Assembly (NCBI RefSeq): GCF_039697315.1
Contig: NZ_CP155619.1
Coordinates: 3,782,001 to 3,846,000, forward strand
Direction: 5' to 3'
Origin: Pseudomonas abietaniphila
GTDB lineage: Bacteria > Pseudomonadota > Gammaproteobacteria > Pseudomonadales > Pseudomonadaceae
DNA length: 64,000 nucleotides
Shown here: positions 36,191 to 45,332 of the stretch, in pieces
Position numbering within the stretch: position 1 is the stretch's first letter
Layout of the letters: every line of letters starts with the position of its first letter
Program-made: the position numbers and the translations under genes
Notes under the pieces: model-generated
Databases searched by the model: none
What the model saw: the letters and a program-made list of their open reading frames with translations, nothing else
What the model was told of the DNA's origin: nothing

Positions 36191-37392
36191 CAGGGCTTGA
36201 TCGCTTCAAGCAAGGTGATGGGCAGCGCCTGACGCCAGGTGTCGAACTCGCCGAGCGGCTTGGCGTGCGCCAAGTGAATACGGGTCAGGTCCCCGCCATG
36301 TTGCTCGCGCCAGTTCACCAGCATCGCCTCGCTTTGCAGGGTGACCGCATTGGCAATGAGCCGACCACCCGAGCGCAACTGTTGCCAGCAACTGTCCAGC
36401 ACGCCTGCGCGCGTGACGCCGCCGCCAATGAAAATCGCATCCGGCGGCTCCAGTCCTTCGAGCGCGTCTGGCGCTCGGCCACGCACCAATTGCAGACCCG
36501 GCACGCCGAGCGCGTCGCGGTTGAATTCGATCAGTTGCTGGCGATCTTCGTTGGACTCGATCGCCACGGCGCGGCACGTCGGGTGCGCGCGCATCCACTC
36601 GATGCCAATGGAGCCACACCCCGCGCCGACGTCCCACAGCAGCTCGCCGGGAACCGGGGCAAGGCGCGCCAGCGTGATCGCGCGCACATCGCGTTTGGTC
36701 AGTTGGCCGTCATGTCGGAACGCATCGTCCGGCAAGCCGCCCAAGGGTGACAGGCGCAGTGTGTTTGGTTCCGCACGACAATCAATGGCAACCAGATTCA
36801 ACGCGGCGATCTCGGGGTTCGACCATTCGTTGGCCACGCCGTCGATACGCCGCTCTGATGCACCGCCCAGGTGTTCGAGGACGGTCATGTGGCTGGGGCC
36901 GAATCCGCGCTCTCGCAACAACGCGGCGATGGCGGCGGGGCTGCTGCCGTCGTTGCTCAGCACCAACAGCCGCAACCCGTTGTGCAGTTGCGCATTCAGT
37001 GCCGCCAGCGGACGGGCGACGACCGACAAGGTCACTACGTCCTGCAACGCCCAGCCCAGGCGTGCAGCGGCCAGCGAATACGAGGAGGGCGCGGGAATCA
37101 CTCGCATCTGATCGATGGGCACATGACGCGACAGACTGACGCCGACGCCAAACAGCATCGGGTCGCCGCTGGCGATCACGCAGACCGGCTCTCCGTGCTG
37201 TTCCAGAACCGGCTGCAGCGAGAACGGACTCGACCACTGACGCCGTTCTGCCTGGATGCAGGGCGGCAGCAGATCGAGCTGGCGTGAGCTGCCAAATACC
37301 TGGTGAGCGCCCAGAAGCGCATGCCGGGCATTCTTGCCCAGACCTTTGTAGCCGTCTTCACCGATTCCCACGACGGTTAGCCAGGGTGACAT
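36190..37392 (-). CDS. cobL: precorrin-6Y C5,15-methyltransferase / decarboxylase CobL (CbiE-CbiT)
   Basis: A 400-residue fusion. The N-terminal half is a CbiE-type tetrapyrrole methylase ([20 protein letters not shown]); the C-terminal half is CbiT, a Rossmann methyltransferase with [20 protein letters not shown] and [10 protein letters not shown]. It methylates C5 and C15 and removes the C12 acetate carboxyl. It is the first gene of the leftward corrin operon. No B12-box-like sequence was found in the upstream gap. Confidence 0.95.
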   Translation of the reverse strand: MSPWLTVVGIGEDGYKGLGKNARHALLGAHQVFGSSRQLDLLPPCIQAERRQWSSPFSLQPVLEQHGEPVCVIASGDPMLFGVGVSLSRHVPIDQMRVIPAPSSYSLAAARLGWALQDVVTLSVVARPLAALNAQLHNGLRLLVLSNDGSSPAAIAALLRERGFGPSHMTVLEHLGGASERRIDGVANEWSNPEIAALNLVAIDCRAEPNTLRLSPLGGLPDDAFRHDGQLTKRDVRAITLARLAPVPGELLWDVGAGCGSIGIEWMRAHPTCRAVAIESNEDRQQLIEFNRDALGVPGLQLVRGRAPDALEGLEPPDAIFIGGGVTRAGVLDSCWQQLRSGGRLIANAVTLQSEAMLVNWREQHGGDLTRIHLAHAKPLGEFDTWRQALPITLLEAIKP

Positions 37393-37648
37393 GTATTGCC
37401 CTCAAACCCGATGCATGCGACAGGCTGACCGGATCGGCCTGTGGATAAGGTCGGCATGATACAGCGCCCATGGCGCGGCGTCGTGCGGAGGGCGCTCGAC
37501 GCAAAGTTTTGTAAGAGATGATGAGCGCCGCTGTGGGGCTTTTCTGAAAATGCCGTAATCACGCCGGATTTGCCGCTGCATCTGATGACATGCCCCGAAG
37601 CGCAACCCTATCGTCGGGCCTTGTTCAGGTGGTCAGGACGATTCATCC
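37393..37648. other. promoter region of cobL and the toxin-like cassette
   Basis: This 256-base gap lies between divergent genes. One TGTGGATAA (37439-37447) is present. I looked for a cobalamin riboswitch (B12 box, GCCACTG element) and saw none. Confidence 0.4.
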
Positions 37649-38620
37649 ATGTCAGCGCCTTACGCGTTTATCAACGCCGGAAAGCAGAGCTTGTCCTGGT
37701 ATCGAGACAGCCTGGTGGGTGCAAATACCCGCGCGAAGTTCGACACGGTGAATGCACATCTGCGCTCCGGGCTGGCTGTGATGCCGGGAGAACTGATCAT
37801 CGTGGGCGACAGTTCCACCATGATGTGCACGATGGAGGAGCAAATGCTGATGGCCTACGCTCGGGAAGTCAGTCAGACAATGTTCGCCAGCAACGAAGCC
37901 AGCGCCCATCTGCAAACCGAGAACTACGACCTTTTGCAGGACGTCATGACGTACGGCTCCATCGGTGTGGGGAGTGCGACATCTGCGTGGAGCACGCATC
38001 TGAACCGTGTGCAGGACACGTTGAGCAGTGTCAACACGACGTATCAGAAGTGGCGCAGCGGGACGTTCACCAAGGATCAGTTCGTCGCCCAGCGGCAGAA
38101 ACTGTTCGGCATCCTGGACGGCCAGCTTCGGGGTATCGGGCGATGGGGGACGGGGCTCAAGAACAACTCGTCGATCAAGAAAATGCTGGGGATTTCCAGC
38201 AAGCGCTACATGCGCACGGGTGAAATTCCCGACTACGTGAAGAACGTAAAACGCATTAACGCCATAGCGCGCAACTTGAGCGCGGGAACGATGGTGGGCG
38301 TTGCACTGGATGTCGGCGCGGGCGCGTTTGAAATCCGGGAGGCGTGCTCGACGGGGCGCGAGCAGGAATGTACGAAGGCCAAGTTCATTGAAGCGGGAAA
38401 GATGATGGTGGGGATACCAGCGGCGATTGCTGGTGGTGAGCTTAGTGCGAGAGCTGCAACATCCCTTTGCCTGCGAATGGCGGGACCAACTCGTGGGGCA
38501 AGTATACTTGCGTGTGGAATTGCTGCCGGGGCGGCTGGAGCTTGGGCAGGCGGTCAGGGCGGGTCCTCTTTAGGCGATGCTATGGGCACCATGATTTTCG
38601 AGATCACCGGCCATGAATGA
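37649..38620 (+). CDS. candidate glycine-zipper pore-forming toxin/effector
   Basis: The 323-residue protein has no signal peptide. The N-terminal 75 residues (SLSWYRDSLV, then SGLAVMPGELIIVGDSSTMM) look like a delivery or LysM-like module; residues about 75-200 are helical. The last 110 residues hold two long hydrophobic, glycine-rich segments separated by charged residues, including MVGVALDVGAGAFEI, KMMVGIPAAIAGGELSARA and ACGIAAGAAGAWAGGQGGSS, a pattern of G-x3-G zippers. This resembles pore-forming antibacterial effectors such as Tse4-type T6SS toxins in design, not in established homology. The next gene overlaps by eight bases and encodes a small membrane protein, as expected for immunity. 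The pair interrupts the two divergent cob operons. Confidence 0.55.
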   Translation: MSAPYAFINAGKQSLSWYRDSLVGANTRAKFDTVNAHLRSGLAVMPGELIIVGDSSTMMCTMEEQMLMAYAREVSQTMFASNEASAHLQTENYDLLQDVMTYGSIGVGSATSAWSTHLNRVQDTLSSVNTTYQKWRSGTFTKDQFVAQRQKLFGILDGQLRGIGRWGTGLKNNSSIKKMLGISSKRYMRTGEIPDYVKNVKRINAIARNLSAGTMVGVALDVGAGAFEIREACSTGREQECTKAKFIEAGKMMVGIPAAIAGGELSARAATSLCLRMAGPTRGASILACGIAAGAAGAWAGGQGGSSLGDAMGTMIFEITGHE

Positions 38621-38987
38621 ACGCACGCTTGAGTGGGTTGTTTTTGGGTCTGGAGTTTTGGTGGTCCTGAGCTTTTGGATCAACGTTTACGTGAAGTACT
38701 CCATTCTTCCCGAAGTAGAAAAGCGGCTTCAGAACTGCGCAATCGTAGCTGACTCAAAAGCGCGATGGGGCAATTCTGGATTCTTGGGAAGGAGTCACAG
38801 GCTTGTCATGGTGAATCTTGCGCTCACCTCTACCTCGCTTCTGCACAGGAAGGGCATGGTAGATATTGATGAGGTAAGTCGTATTTCCAGAACCCATCGA
38901 CGCTGGATATGCATTCCCATGAATCTAGCTTTGATTGGCTTCATTGGAGGGTTTGGAGGATTGGCCCTACTGGGCAGACTCTGGTAA
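38613..38987 (+). CDS. small two-helix membrane protein, candidate immunity protein
   Basis: A 124-residue protein with an N-terminal membrane helix (VVFGSGVLVVLSFWINVYV) and a C-terminal one (NLALIGFIGGFGGLALLG), with a charged central loop of about 70 residues. Its start overlaps the preceding gene by eight bases, so the two are co-translated. I do not recognise the family. Base composition is more A/T-rich than the neighbours, suggesting acquisition. Immunity to the pore-former is inferred from position, overlap and topology only. Confidence 0.6.
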   Translation: MNERTLEWVVFGSGVLVVLSFWINVYVKYSILPEVEKRLQNCAIVADSKARWGNSGFLGRSHRLVMVNLALTSTSLLHRKGMVDIDEVSRISRTHRRWICIPMNLALIGFIGGFGGLALLGRLW

Positions 38988-39139
38988 CGCACTGAACCAG
39001 ACTCGAAATGCCTTTCTAGCCGTCCGCTTTCCCCCATCCGACAGACCGTCTTTTCATGCCAGCACCCAAAGCAGGCATAATACGGCCCCTGCAGACGCCC
39101 ATCTCTGCTCCTTCCAGCCCGATCACGTCAGGTGAACCT

Positions 39140-40492
39140 TTGACCGAGCCGCTGTCCGCTCGCCCGCACGCTGCGCCTTTGCGCCCCTCGGCCTGTCCGG
39201 GGTTGTTGCGTATCGTCCCGGCGCTGGACGGCGGAATCTGCCGGATCAAGCTGCCCGGTGGCGTGATCTCGGCGCCGCAAGCGCTTGCGGTGGCCGATGC
39301 GGCAGAGCGTTTTGCGGGCGGTGTGATCGAGGCGACCAATCGCGGCAACCTGCAGATTCGCGGGATTGGAGCGGACCACGACGGGCTGATTGCCTCACTG
39401 CTGAACGCTGGATTGGGGCCGAAGAATCCCGCGAGCGACGACGTCCGTAACCTGATGCTCAGCCCGGCGGCGGGTGTCGATCCACAGCAGTTGTTCGACG
39501 CTCAACCCTTGGCCGAGAAGATTCTGCTCACGCTGGAAAACCATCCGCGCTTTCATGAGCTTTCGCCCAAATTTGCGATATCGCTGGACGCCGGTGAAGG
39601 GCTGGCCATGCTGGAACACCCCCATGATCTGTGGCTGTCGACGCTGAGCGTGGACGGTGAAACCCTGCTGGGGTTCGGTCTGGCGGGATGTCCGGCGAAT
39701 GATTTTCCCGTGGCCGCCGTACCCTTGGGCGCCGGCCTTGAGCTTGTGGTCTCGGTGCTAGAACTGTTTCTGGAGCGCGCACGTCCCGAGCAGACCCGCA
39801 TGCGTCATCTGCTTGAGGACCTGCCGGTGCCCGGTTTTCTGGGGCAGCTGTCCGAACGTTTGACGACGACATTGAGAACAGATCAAGCCATCACCTCATG
39901 GCGACGAGCGCCGGCTCAGGTAAATGCCCATATCGGTCTCTATCCACAGAAGCAGCCCGGTCTGACGTGTGTGGGCGGCGTCGTGCCTTTGGGGCGTCTG
40001 ACGCCGTCCATGTTGCGCGAGGCGGCGACCTTGGCCGTCGAACTCGGTGACGGAACGCTGACCATGACCCCTTGGCAAGGCCTGATGCTGCGCAATGTCC
40101 GCGATGATCACGCCGCGCTTGCTCTCGACAGGTTGCGCGCTGCGGGCGTGTTGTGCGAGGCCGACAAGGCGCTGTCTCAAATGATTGCCTGCACCGGCGC
40201 TGCCGCCTGCGGCAAAGGGCTGGCCGACACCAAAGCAGACGCGCGGCAACTGGCAGAGTACCTGCAAGCGCAGGGCGTCAGTCACGGCGTTCACTTGTCG
40301 GGCTGCAATCGGTCCTGCGCAGCGGCCCACGTTGCGCCGATCACCTTGCTGGCGGTTTCCGCCGGCCATTACGACTTGTATTTTCGTCATGCAGATCAGC
40401 CGGGTTTCGGCGAGTTGCGTGGGCGTGACCTCACTATTGAAGCAGTCGGTGCGTTGTTGACCGCCGACTCACGGAGCAACACCGATGATTGA
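39140..40492 (+). CDS. cobG: precorrin-3B synthase CobG
   Basis: A sulfite/nitrite-reductase-like monooxygenase with a 4Fe-4S centre, converting precorrin-3A to precorrin-3B with oxygen. Cluster cysteines are seen in IACTGAAACGKGLAD (C-x5-C) and LSGCNRSCAAAHVA (C-x3-C). The TTG at 39140 is preferred over the ATG at 39056: AGGTGA lies just upstream, the CobG similarity begins a few residues later (RPSACPGLLRIVPALDGGIC), and a -10-like CATAAT lies at 39077-39082, between the two starts. This gives 450 residues. First gene of cobG-H-I-J. Confidence 0.9.
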   Translation: MTEPLSARPHAAPLRPSACPGLLRIVPALDGGICRIKLPGGVISAPQALAVADAAERFAGGVIEATNRGNLQIRGIGADHDGLIASLLNAGLGPKNPASDDVRNLMLSPAAGVDPQQLFDAQPLAEKILLTLENHPRFHELSPKFAISLDAGEGLAMLEHPHDLWLSTLSVDGETLLGFGLAGCPANDFPVAAVPLGAGLELVVSVLELFLERARPEQTRMRHLLEDLPVPGFLGQLSERLTTTLRTDQAITSWRRAPAQVNAHIGLYPQKQPGLTCVGGVVPLGRLTPSMLREAATLAVELGDGTLTMTPWQGLMLRNVRDDHAALALDRLRAAGVLCEADKALSQMIACTGAAACGKGLADTKADARQLAEYLQAQGVSHGVHLSGCNRSCAAAHVAPITLLAVSAGHYDLYFRHADQPGFGELRGRDLTIEAVGALLTADSRSNTDD

Positions 40493-41111
40493 TTACATCC
40501 GCGACGGCCAGGAGATTTACCGCAACTCCTTCGCGATCATTCGCGCCGAGGCCAACCTCGACAAGATCCCGGCCGACCTGGAAAAGCTGGCAGTGCGTGT
40601 GATTCACGCCTGCGGCATGGTCGACGCGGTCGACGGGCTGCGCTTCTCTCCGGGCGCAGGCACGGCAGGGCGTCAGGCGCTGGCCGCTGGCGCGCCGATT
40701 CTGTGCGATGCGCACATGGTGGCCGAAGGCGTGACCCGTGCGCGTTTGCCGGCGAATAATCAGGTGATCTGCACGCTCAAACAGGTCGGTGTTCCAGAGC
40801 TTGCTCGCGAGCTGGGTAATACCCGGTCCGCCGCCGCGCTTGAACTGTGGCGCCCGCACCTGGAAGGCGCTGTCGTCGTGATCGGCAACGCGCCGACCGC
40901 GCTGTTCTATCTGCTGGAGATGATCGACGCCGGTGCGCCGAAACCCGCGCTGATACTCGGCTTTCCCGTGGGCTTCGTCGGTGCCGCCGAATCCAAGGAC
41001 ATGCTCGCTGCTGACAGTCGCGGCGTGCCCTACGTGATCATGCAAGGGCGTCGCGGTGGCAGCGCCATGGCGGCTGCTGCGGTCAACGCGCTCGCCACGG
41101 AGATCGAATGA
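40485..41111 (+). CDS. cobH: precorrin-8X methylmutase CobH
   Basis: A 208-residue enzyme moving the C11 methyl to C12 to form hydrogenobyrinate. It begins [20 protein letters not shown] with the conserved active-site-histidine segment [20 protein letters not shown], and [20 protein letters not shown] follows. Overlaps cobG by eight bases and cobI by four. Confidence 0.96.
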   Translation: MIDYIRDGQEIYRNSFAIIRAEANLDKIPADLEKLAVRVIHACGMVDAVDGLRFSPGAGTAGRQALAAGAPILCDAHMVAEGVTRARLPANNQVICTLKQVGVPELARELGNTRSAAALELWRPHLEGAVVVIGNAPTALFYLLEMIDAGAPKPALILGFPVGFVGAAESKDMLAADSRGVPYVIMQGRRGGSAMAAAAVNALATEIE

Positions 41112-41842
41112 TGCAGGCACGCGGTCGATTGATTGGCCTGGGTGTCGGCCCAGGGGATCCTGAACTCATCACCGTCAAAGCCCTGCGTCTGCTGCGCGAG
41201 TCGCCGGTGGTGGCCTACTTCGTGGCCAAGGGCAAGAAGGGCAACGCATTCGGCATCATCGAAGCGCACCTCCAAGCCGCTCAAACGCTGATGCCGCTGG
41301 TGTACCCGGTGACCACCGAGGCCCTGCCTGCGCCGATGTCCTACGAGCAGATCATCAGCGACTTTTACGACACCGCCAGTCTTGACGTGGCTGCACATCT
41401 GGATGCTGGTCGCGATGTCGCCGTGATCTGCGAAGGCGACCCTTTCTTCTACGGTTCCTACATGTACCTGCACGATCGCCTCGCTGAGCGCTACGAGGCC
41501 GAAGTCGTACCGGGTGTCTGCTCCATGCTCGGAGGCGCTTCGGTGCTGGGCGCGCCGCTGGTGTATCGCAATCAGAGCCTGTCGGTGTTGTCGGGCGTGC
41601 TCTCGGCCGACGAGCTCAAGCGCAAACTGGTCGATGCCGATGCGGCGGTCATCATGAAGCTGGGGCGTAATTTGCCGAAGGTACGTCAAGTGCTGGTCGA
41701 GACGGGCCTCGCCGAGCGTGCGCTCTACGTCGAGCGCGCGACCATGAGTAACCAGAAAATCGTGCCACTGGCCGAGGTCGATCCGATGTCGTCGCCGTAC
41801 TTCTCGCTGATCATCGTTCCGGGTGAAAGGTGGCAGGGCTGA
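41108..41842 (+). CDS. cobI: precorrin-2 C20-methyltransferase CobI
   Basis: A 244-residue tetrapyrrole methylase: SAM-site motif [36 protein letters not shown] and [20 protein letters not shown]. It adds the C20 methyl, the first committed step after precorrin-2. Its stop overlaps the start of cobJ by one base. Confidence 0.96.
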   Translation: MMQARGRLIGLGVGPGDPELITVKALRLLRESPVVAYFVAKGKKGNAFGIIEAHLQAAQTLMPLVYPVTTEALPAPMSYEQIISDFYDTASLDVAAHLDAGRDVAVICEGDPFFYGSYMYLHDRLAERYEAEVVPGVCSMLGGASVLGAPLVYRNQSLSVLSGVLSADELKRKLVDADAAVIMKLGRNLPKVRQVLVETGLAERALYVERATMSNQKIVPLAEVDPMSSPYFSLIIVPGERWQG

Positions 41843-43554
41843 TGCGGGCGTCGAACAACAAGGCACCGGCCATCGTCATTCTGGGCAAGGGTGCGCTGAA
41901 CACGGCCCGGCGCATCCAGCAGCTGTATCCCGACGCCCTCGTTCATGGCCTGGCTGAACGTGTGGAAGGTGCGGACCGTACGTATTCCGAATTCGGCGCG
42001 ACACTGCGCCATCTGTATCAGCAGGACACGCCGATCATCGCCCTCTGCGCGGCGGGTATCGTGATTCGGACGCTAGCGCCGCTGTTGCTCGAAAAAGGCG
42101 CCGAGCCGCCTGTGCTGGCGGTCGCCGAGGATGGCAGTGCGGTCGTGCCGCTGCTGGGCGGACTGGGTGGCGTCAATGTCATGGCCCGGAAGATTGCTGC
42201 GAGCTTGAACACGGCGGCGGCAATCACTACCAGCGGCGAACTGCGCTTTGGCACTTGCCTGCTCAATCCTCCGTCCGGTTATGCGCTGGGCGACCTGGAG
42301 CTTGGCAAGCGTTTCGTTTCCGATCTCTTGTCAGGCGAAAGCGTGCGCATTGAAGGCGCCGCACCGTGGCTGGCGCAAGCGCAACTGCCGGAAGATGATC
42401 ACGCGCAACTGGCGATTCATGTCGGGTACGCCGAGCGCGAGCCTTGCGCCAACGAGTTGCTGATCTACCCGCGCAATGTGCTGGTGGCGGTCGAGGCCAC
42501 GGTCCCTGATCTCGCTGAAACGGTGCGCGGCGCACTGCATGACTCGCGCATTGCCAGCCAGGCGCTCGCGTGCCTGCTGGCCAGCGAAACCGGCATGGCC
42601 AACCCTGCGTTGCACGCGGCTGCCGACACGTTGGGTGTGCCGTTGCGCTTCACGGCGCAGGCACCGGCAAGCGACATGGCGCGACAAGCACTGCCGCAAC
42701 TGCTGCCACCGCTCAGTCCACGGCACGGTATCGCTATCGCCGTGGCGGCTGAACCGTTGGATGTCCAACGTATCGGTCGCGGCCGTGGACGGTTGGCGGT
42801 GATCGGGCTTGGACCTGGCGCTGCCGAGTTCATGATTCCAGCCGTGAAAGCCGAACTCGCCCGCGCCAACGACGTATTGGGTTACGAGACCTATGTATGC
42901 ATGGCGGGGCCTTTCCGTGCCGATCAGGTCCTGCACTGCACGGATAACCGTGAAGAAATGCAGCGCGCGCGTCACGCGTTTGAGCTCGCCGCCCAAGGGC
43001 GTTCGGTGGTGGTGGTGTCCTCGGGTGACCCGGGTGTGTTCGCCATGGCATCGGCGGTGCTGGAAGCGCTGCATGAATCCGACAACGCTCAGTGGCACGC
43101 GGTCGACCTGGAAATCCTGCCCGGCGTTTCAGCCTCCCTTGCGACAGCCGCTCAAGCGGGCGCGCCGCTAGGGCATGACTTCTGCGTCATGTCCCTGTCC
43201 GACAACCTCAAGCCTTGGGACATCATCGAAAAGCGGCTGGACCTGGCATGCCAGGCCGATCTGGCGCTGGCGTTCTACAACCCGATTTCGCGATCCCGTC
43301 CCTGGCAACTGGGGCGTGCACTGGAGATCGTGCGTGTGCATCGCGCGCCTGAGACACCGGTCACGCTGGGCCGCGACATCGGCCGTCCGGGGCAAACCCT
43401 TCGCGTGATCACGTTGGGCGAACTGACGCCGGAGCAGGTCGACATGCGCACGATGGTGTTGATCGGCTCGTCGCTGACCCGCAGCTTCCCTCGTGCGGAC
43501 GGTAAAGCCTGGACGTATACACCGCGCTGGTACGGCGAAAAGCCTGACAAGTAA
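41842..43554 (+). CDS. cobJ: CbiG-like / precorrin-3B C17-methyltransferase CobJ fusion
   Basis: A 570-residue fusion. The N-terminal 300 residues are CbiG-like (PAIVILGKGALNTARRIQQL and IIALCAAGIVIRTLAPLL, then PLLGGLGGVNVMARKIAAS). The C-terminal part is CobJ, starting at LAVIGLGPGAAEFMIPAVKA and containing VVSSGDPGVFAMASAVLEAL. The C-terminal enzyme contracts the ring while methylating C17. The ATG at 41842 was chosen for the one-base overlap with cobI; a GTG at 41830 is possible. A terminator follows. Confidence 0.93.
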   Translation: MRASNNKAPAIVILGKGALNTARRIQQLYPDALVHGLAERVEGADRTYSEFGATLRHLYQQDTPIIALCAAGIVIRTLAPLLLEKGAEPPVLAVAEDGSAVVPLLGGLGGVNVMARKIAASLNTAAAITTSGELRFGTCLLNPPSGYALGDLELGKRFVSDLLSGESVRIEGAAPWLAQAQLPEDDHAQLAIHVGYAEREPCANELLIYPRNVLVAVEATVPDLAETVRGALHDSRIASQALACLLASETGMANPALHAAADTLGVPLRFTAQAPASDMARQALPQLLPPLSPRHGIAIAVAAEPLDVQRIGRGRGRLAVIGLGPGAAEFMIPAVKAELARANDVLGYETYVCMAGPFRADQVLHCTDNREEMQRARHAFELAAQGRSVVVVSSGDPGVFAMASAVLEALHESDNAQWHAVDLEILPGVSASLATAAQAGAPLGHDFCVMSLSDNLKPWDIIEKRLDLACQADLALAFYNPISRSRPWQLGRALEIVRVHRAPETPVTLGRDIGRPGQTLRVITLGELTPEQVDMRTMVLIGSSLTRSFPRADGKAWTYTPRWYGEKPDK

Positions 43555-43607
43555 GCTTCGCGACATCTTCAAAAGGTGTGGGAGTTCTCATCTGGAACAG
43601 GGAGAAT

Positions 43608-43631
43608 CCGGTTAGTTTTTGACCGGTTTTT
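43608..43631 (+). terminator. Rho-independent terminator after cobJ
   Basis: CCGGTTA pairs with TGACCGG (one G-U) around GTTTT and is followed by five Ts. Confidence 0.75.
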
Positions 43632-43791
43632 CCTCTGGCTGCCCAAGATATTTGTTTTGCTCCCGGTTTTATTAGAGGTGCCTGACGTTAATCGCGAACG
43701 TGTTGGTTTAGAGACGGGGTAGAAGGCAATAGCAGGTTTTGCTAGTTTGGATCGGGCCCAGGATGGGCCTATTAAATAAAGGACTATTGAT

Positions 43792-44622
43792 ATGATTCAT
43801 ACATTGCTGGAACTGCCATCTGTCGCTGCAGGTAAAGATCAAACCACGTTTGCCACTGACGCCATTAACGCCGTGCCAGTCGGTGCCTCAAACAATGTGC
43901 CGATGACCGCCGCTTTTAATTCGGAAACCAACACGGATGCGCAAAGCGCTGTGGTGGCGCCTGAGCACCTGATTATATTCAGCGGGAACATGTCTGCCGA
44001 ACATAAGGATTACGTGACCAATTCCCTGCTGTACTCGGATTTGGCCGCCGTCTACAAGACCAAGCAGATTGCCAATGTCGCGCAACGTCGCAAGGCATGG
44101 TACGACGAAAAAACCTTCATCATGAAAGGGTTGGGCTGGGCAGGATTCACTGAGACGTTACGTGAGCACTCGGCGCGCTCGCGGAAATTCACCATGGATC
44201 AGGTCGGACTCGAAATACTGAGCAAGGCGCTTACCGCCGCGGCGGTGCCAGGCATCTCCGCAGCCGCGCTGATGAGTCTGGCGTCGGAAGCCGTCAAGGT
44301 CATCGGCAAGGGTGGCGAACCTCTTCGGCTGTTCCAGAAAGAATACCGGGCTCATCAAGACGGTAAATTCAACATTGCCGTCTGCATGGAGTCGCCCGCC
44401 GGCGACGTCGTACTGGTGAGCACCAACATTTACTTCGTCGCTTCTCAATCGGTCACGAACGTATTGTTCTGGGAATGGCAGTCCACCGACGTTGACGTCG
44501 CATCGGCCGGGAACCGAATGGTCTTGAATGAGCGACGCTTCCAAAGAGGTAAAGACAAACTGGCAGACCGGCTGGATGACTACATGTTTGACACTATTCT
44601 CGACCTACCGCTGGGCCGTTAA
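43792..44622 (+). CDS. unknown protein, first of two tandem paralogues
   Basis: A 276-residue soluble protein without signal peptide or clear membrane helix. Residues 55-110 (IIFSGNMSAEHKDYVTNSLL, then YSDLAAVYKTK) and 185-276 (NIAVCMESPAGDVVLVSTNI) resemble the next gene's product. The last 60 residues are charged (RFQRGKDKLADRLDDYMFD). I recall similar Pseudomonas proteins of unknown function. Ribosome site AAAGGAC lies eight bases upstream. Confidence 0.7.
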   Translation: MIHTLLELPSVAAGKDQTTFATDAINAVPVGASNNVPMTAAFNSETNTDAQSAVVAPEHLIIFSGNMSAEHKDYVTNSLLYSDLAAVYKTKQIANVAQRRKAWYDEKTFIMKGLGWAGFTETLREHSARSRKFTMDQVGLEILSKALTAAAVPGISAAALMSLASEAVKVIGKGGEPLRLFQKEYRAHQDGKFNIAVCMESPAGDVVLVSTNIYFVASQSVTNVLFWEWQSTDVDVASAGNRMVLNERRFQRGKDKLADRLDDYMFDTILDLPLGR

Positions 44623-44695
44623 TCAACACTTGGCGCATGGGCTCGTTCTTCGGGCTCATGCGTTATTGATTGGAAATTACCAAAGCGGGTGTGTC

Positions 44696-45331
44696 ATGGG
44701 ATCGAGAAACATAGAGGCGGCATTTGTAGGCAATAATCTTTTTACTTTTTTTCCAGGGATGACAGCGGAAGAGAAAAGTGATGTTCAGGAATTGGTCACG
44801 TATGCGGACCTTACGTCCAGCGTAAAGTTTGACCAGACCGAATTGTGGTCGAGCTGGATGTTCGATTACACCCAGCGTTTAGTGATCAGCGGATTCAAGC
44901 GCACCAGCTTTATCACACCTGATTCAAGAGTGTTGGGGCACCCGGATGAGTGGACCAGTCAGCTCTTCCAGATAGTGGGCACACATGGATCACGTAACCT
45001 GGTTGACATGGTCAAGCAGTGTTTCACCGCCGCCCGCGTCAATCGAAGCGTGAAGGCCTTTTTCGATCACTCCACCGTGGCCGGTAAGGGACGTTTCCTT
45101 CAGTTAGTCCCTTGCGAGAAAACGCCCGCTGGGGACATCGTCATTTTGCTGTGTGGCATCAATGTGAGTTTCAACGGCGACGCTCTGCACGATGGCGGCA
45201 AGCGTGTGATTCTGTTCGTCAAGGGTGGACGATACGTGTTCGACAGAACGGCCTACGCGAAGCGCCGTGAGGCTGTCTGCCTTTATCTCGACAATCGGAT
45301 GGATCATCTGCTTACCCGCGTCTTGATCTGA
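44696..45331 (+). CDS. unknown protein, second of two tandem paralogues
   Basis: A 211-residue protein with the same plan as the preceding gene: FFPGMTAEEKSDVQELVTYA aligns with FSGNMSAEHKDYVTNSLLYS, and LVPCEKTPAGDIVILLCGIN with NIAVCMESPAGDVVLVSTNI. The product ends AYAKRREAVCLYLDNRMDHL. The start at 44696 (MGSRNIEAAF) was chosen because similarity begins soon after; the frame is open further upstream, overlapping the first gene. Codon use at its start is A/T-richer than in the neighbours. Function unknown. Confidence 0.65.
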   Translation: MGSRNIEAAFVGNNLFTFFPGMTAEEKSDVQELVTYADLTSSVKFDQTELWSSWMFDYTQRLVISGFKRTSFITPDSRVLGHPDEWTSQLFQIVGTHGSRNLVDMVKQCFTAARVNRSVKAFFDHSTVAGKGRFLQLVPCEKTPAGDIVILLCGINVSFNGDALHDGGKRVILFVKGGRYVFDRTAYAKRREAVCLYLDNRMDHLLTRVLI

Positions 45332-45332
45332 C

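Noticed and set aside
37393..39139. Cobalamin riboswitch for the cob operons
   Set aside because: I searched both upstream gaps for a B12 box and the associated core and saw none; a covariance-model search would decide.
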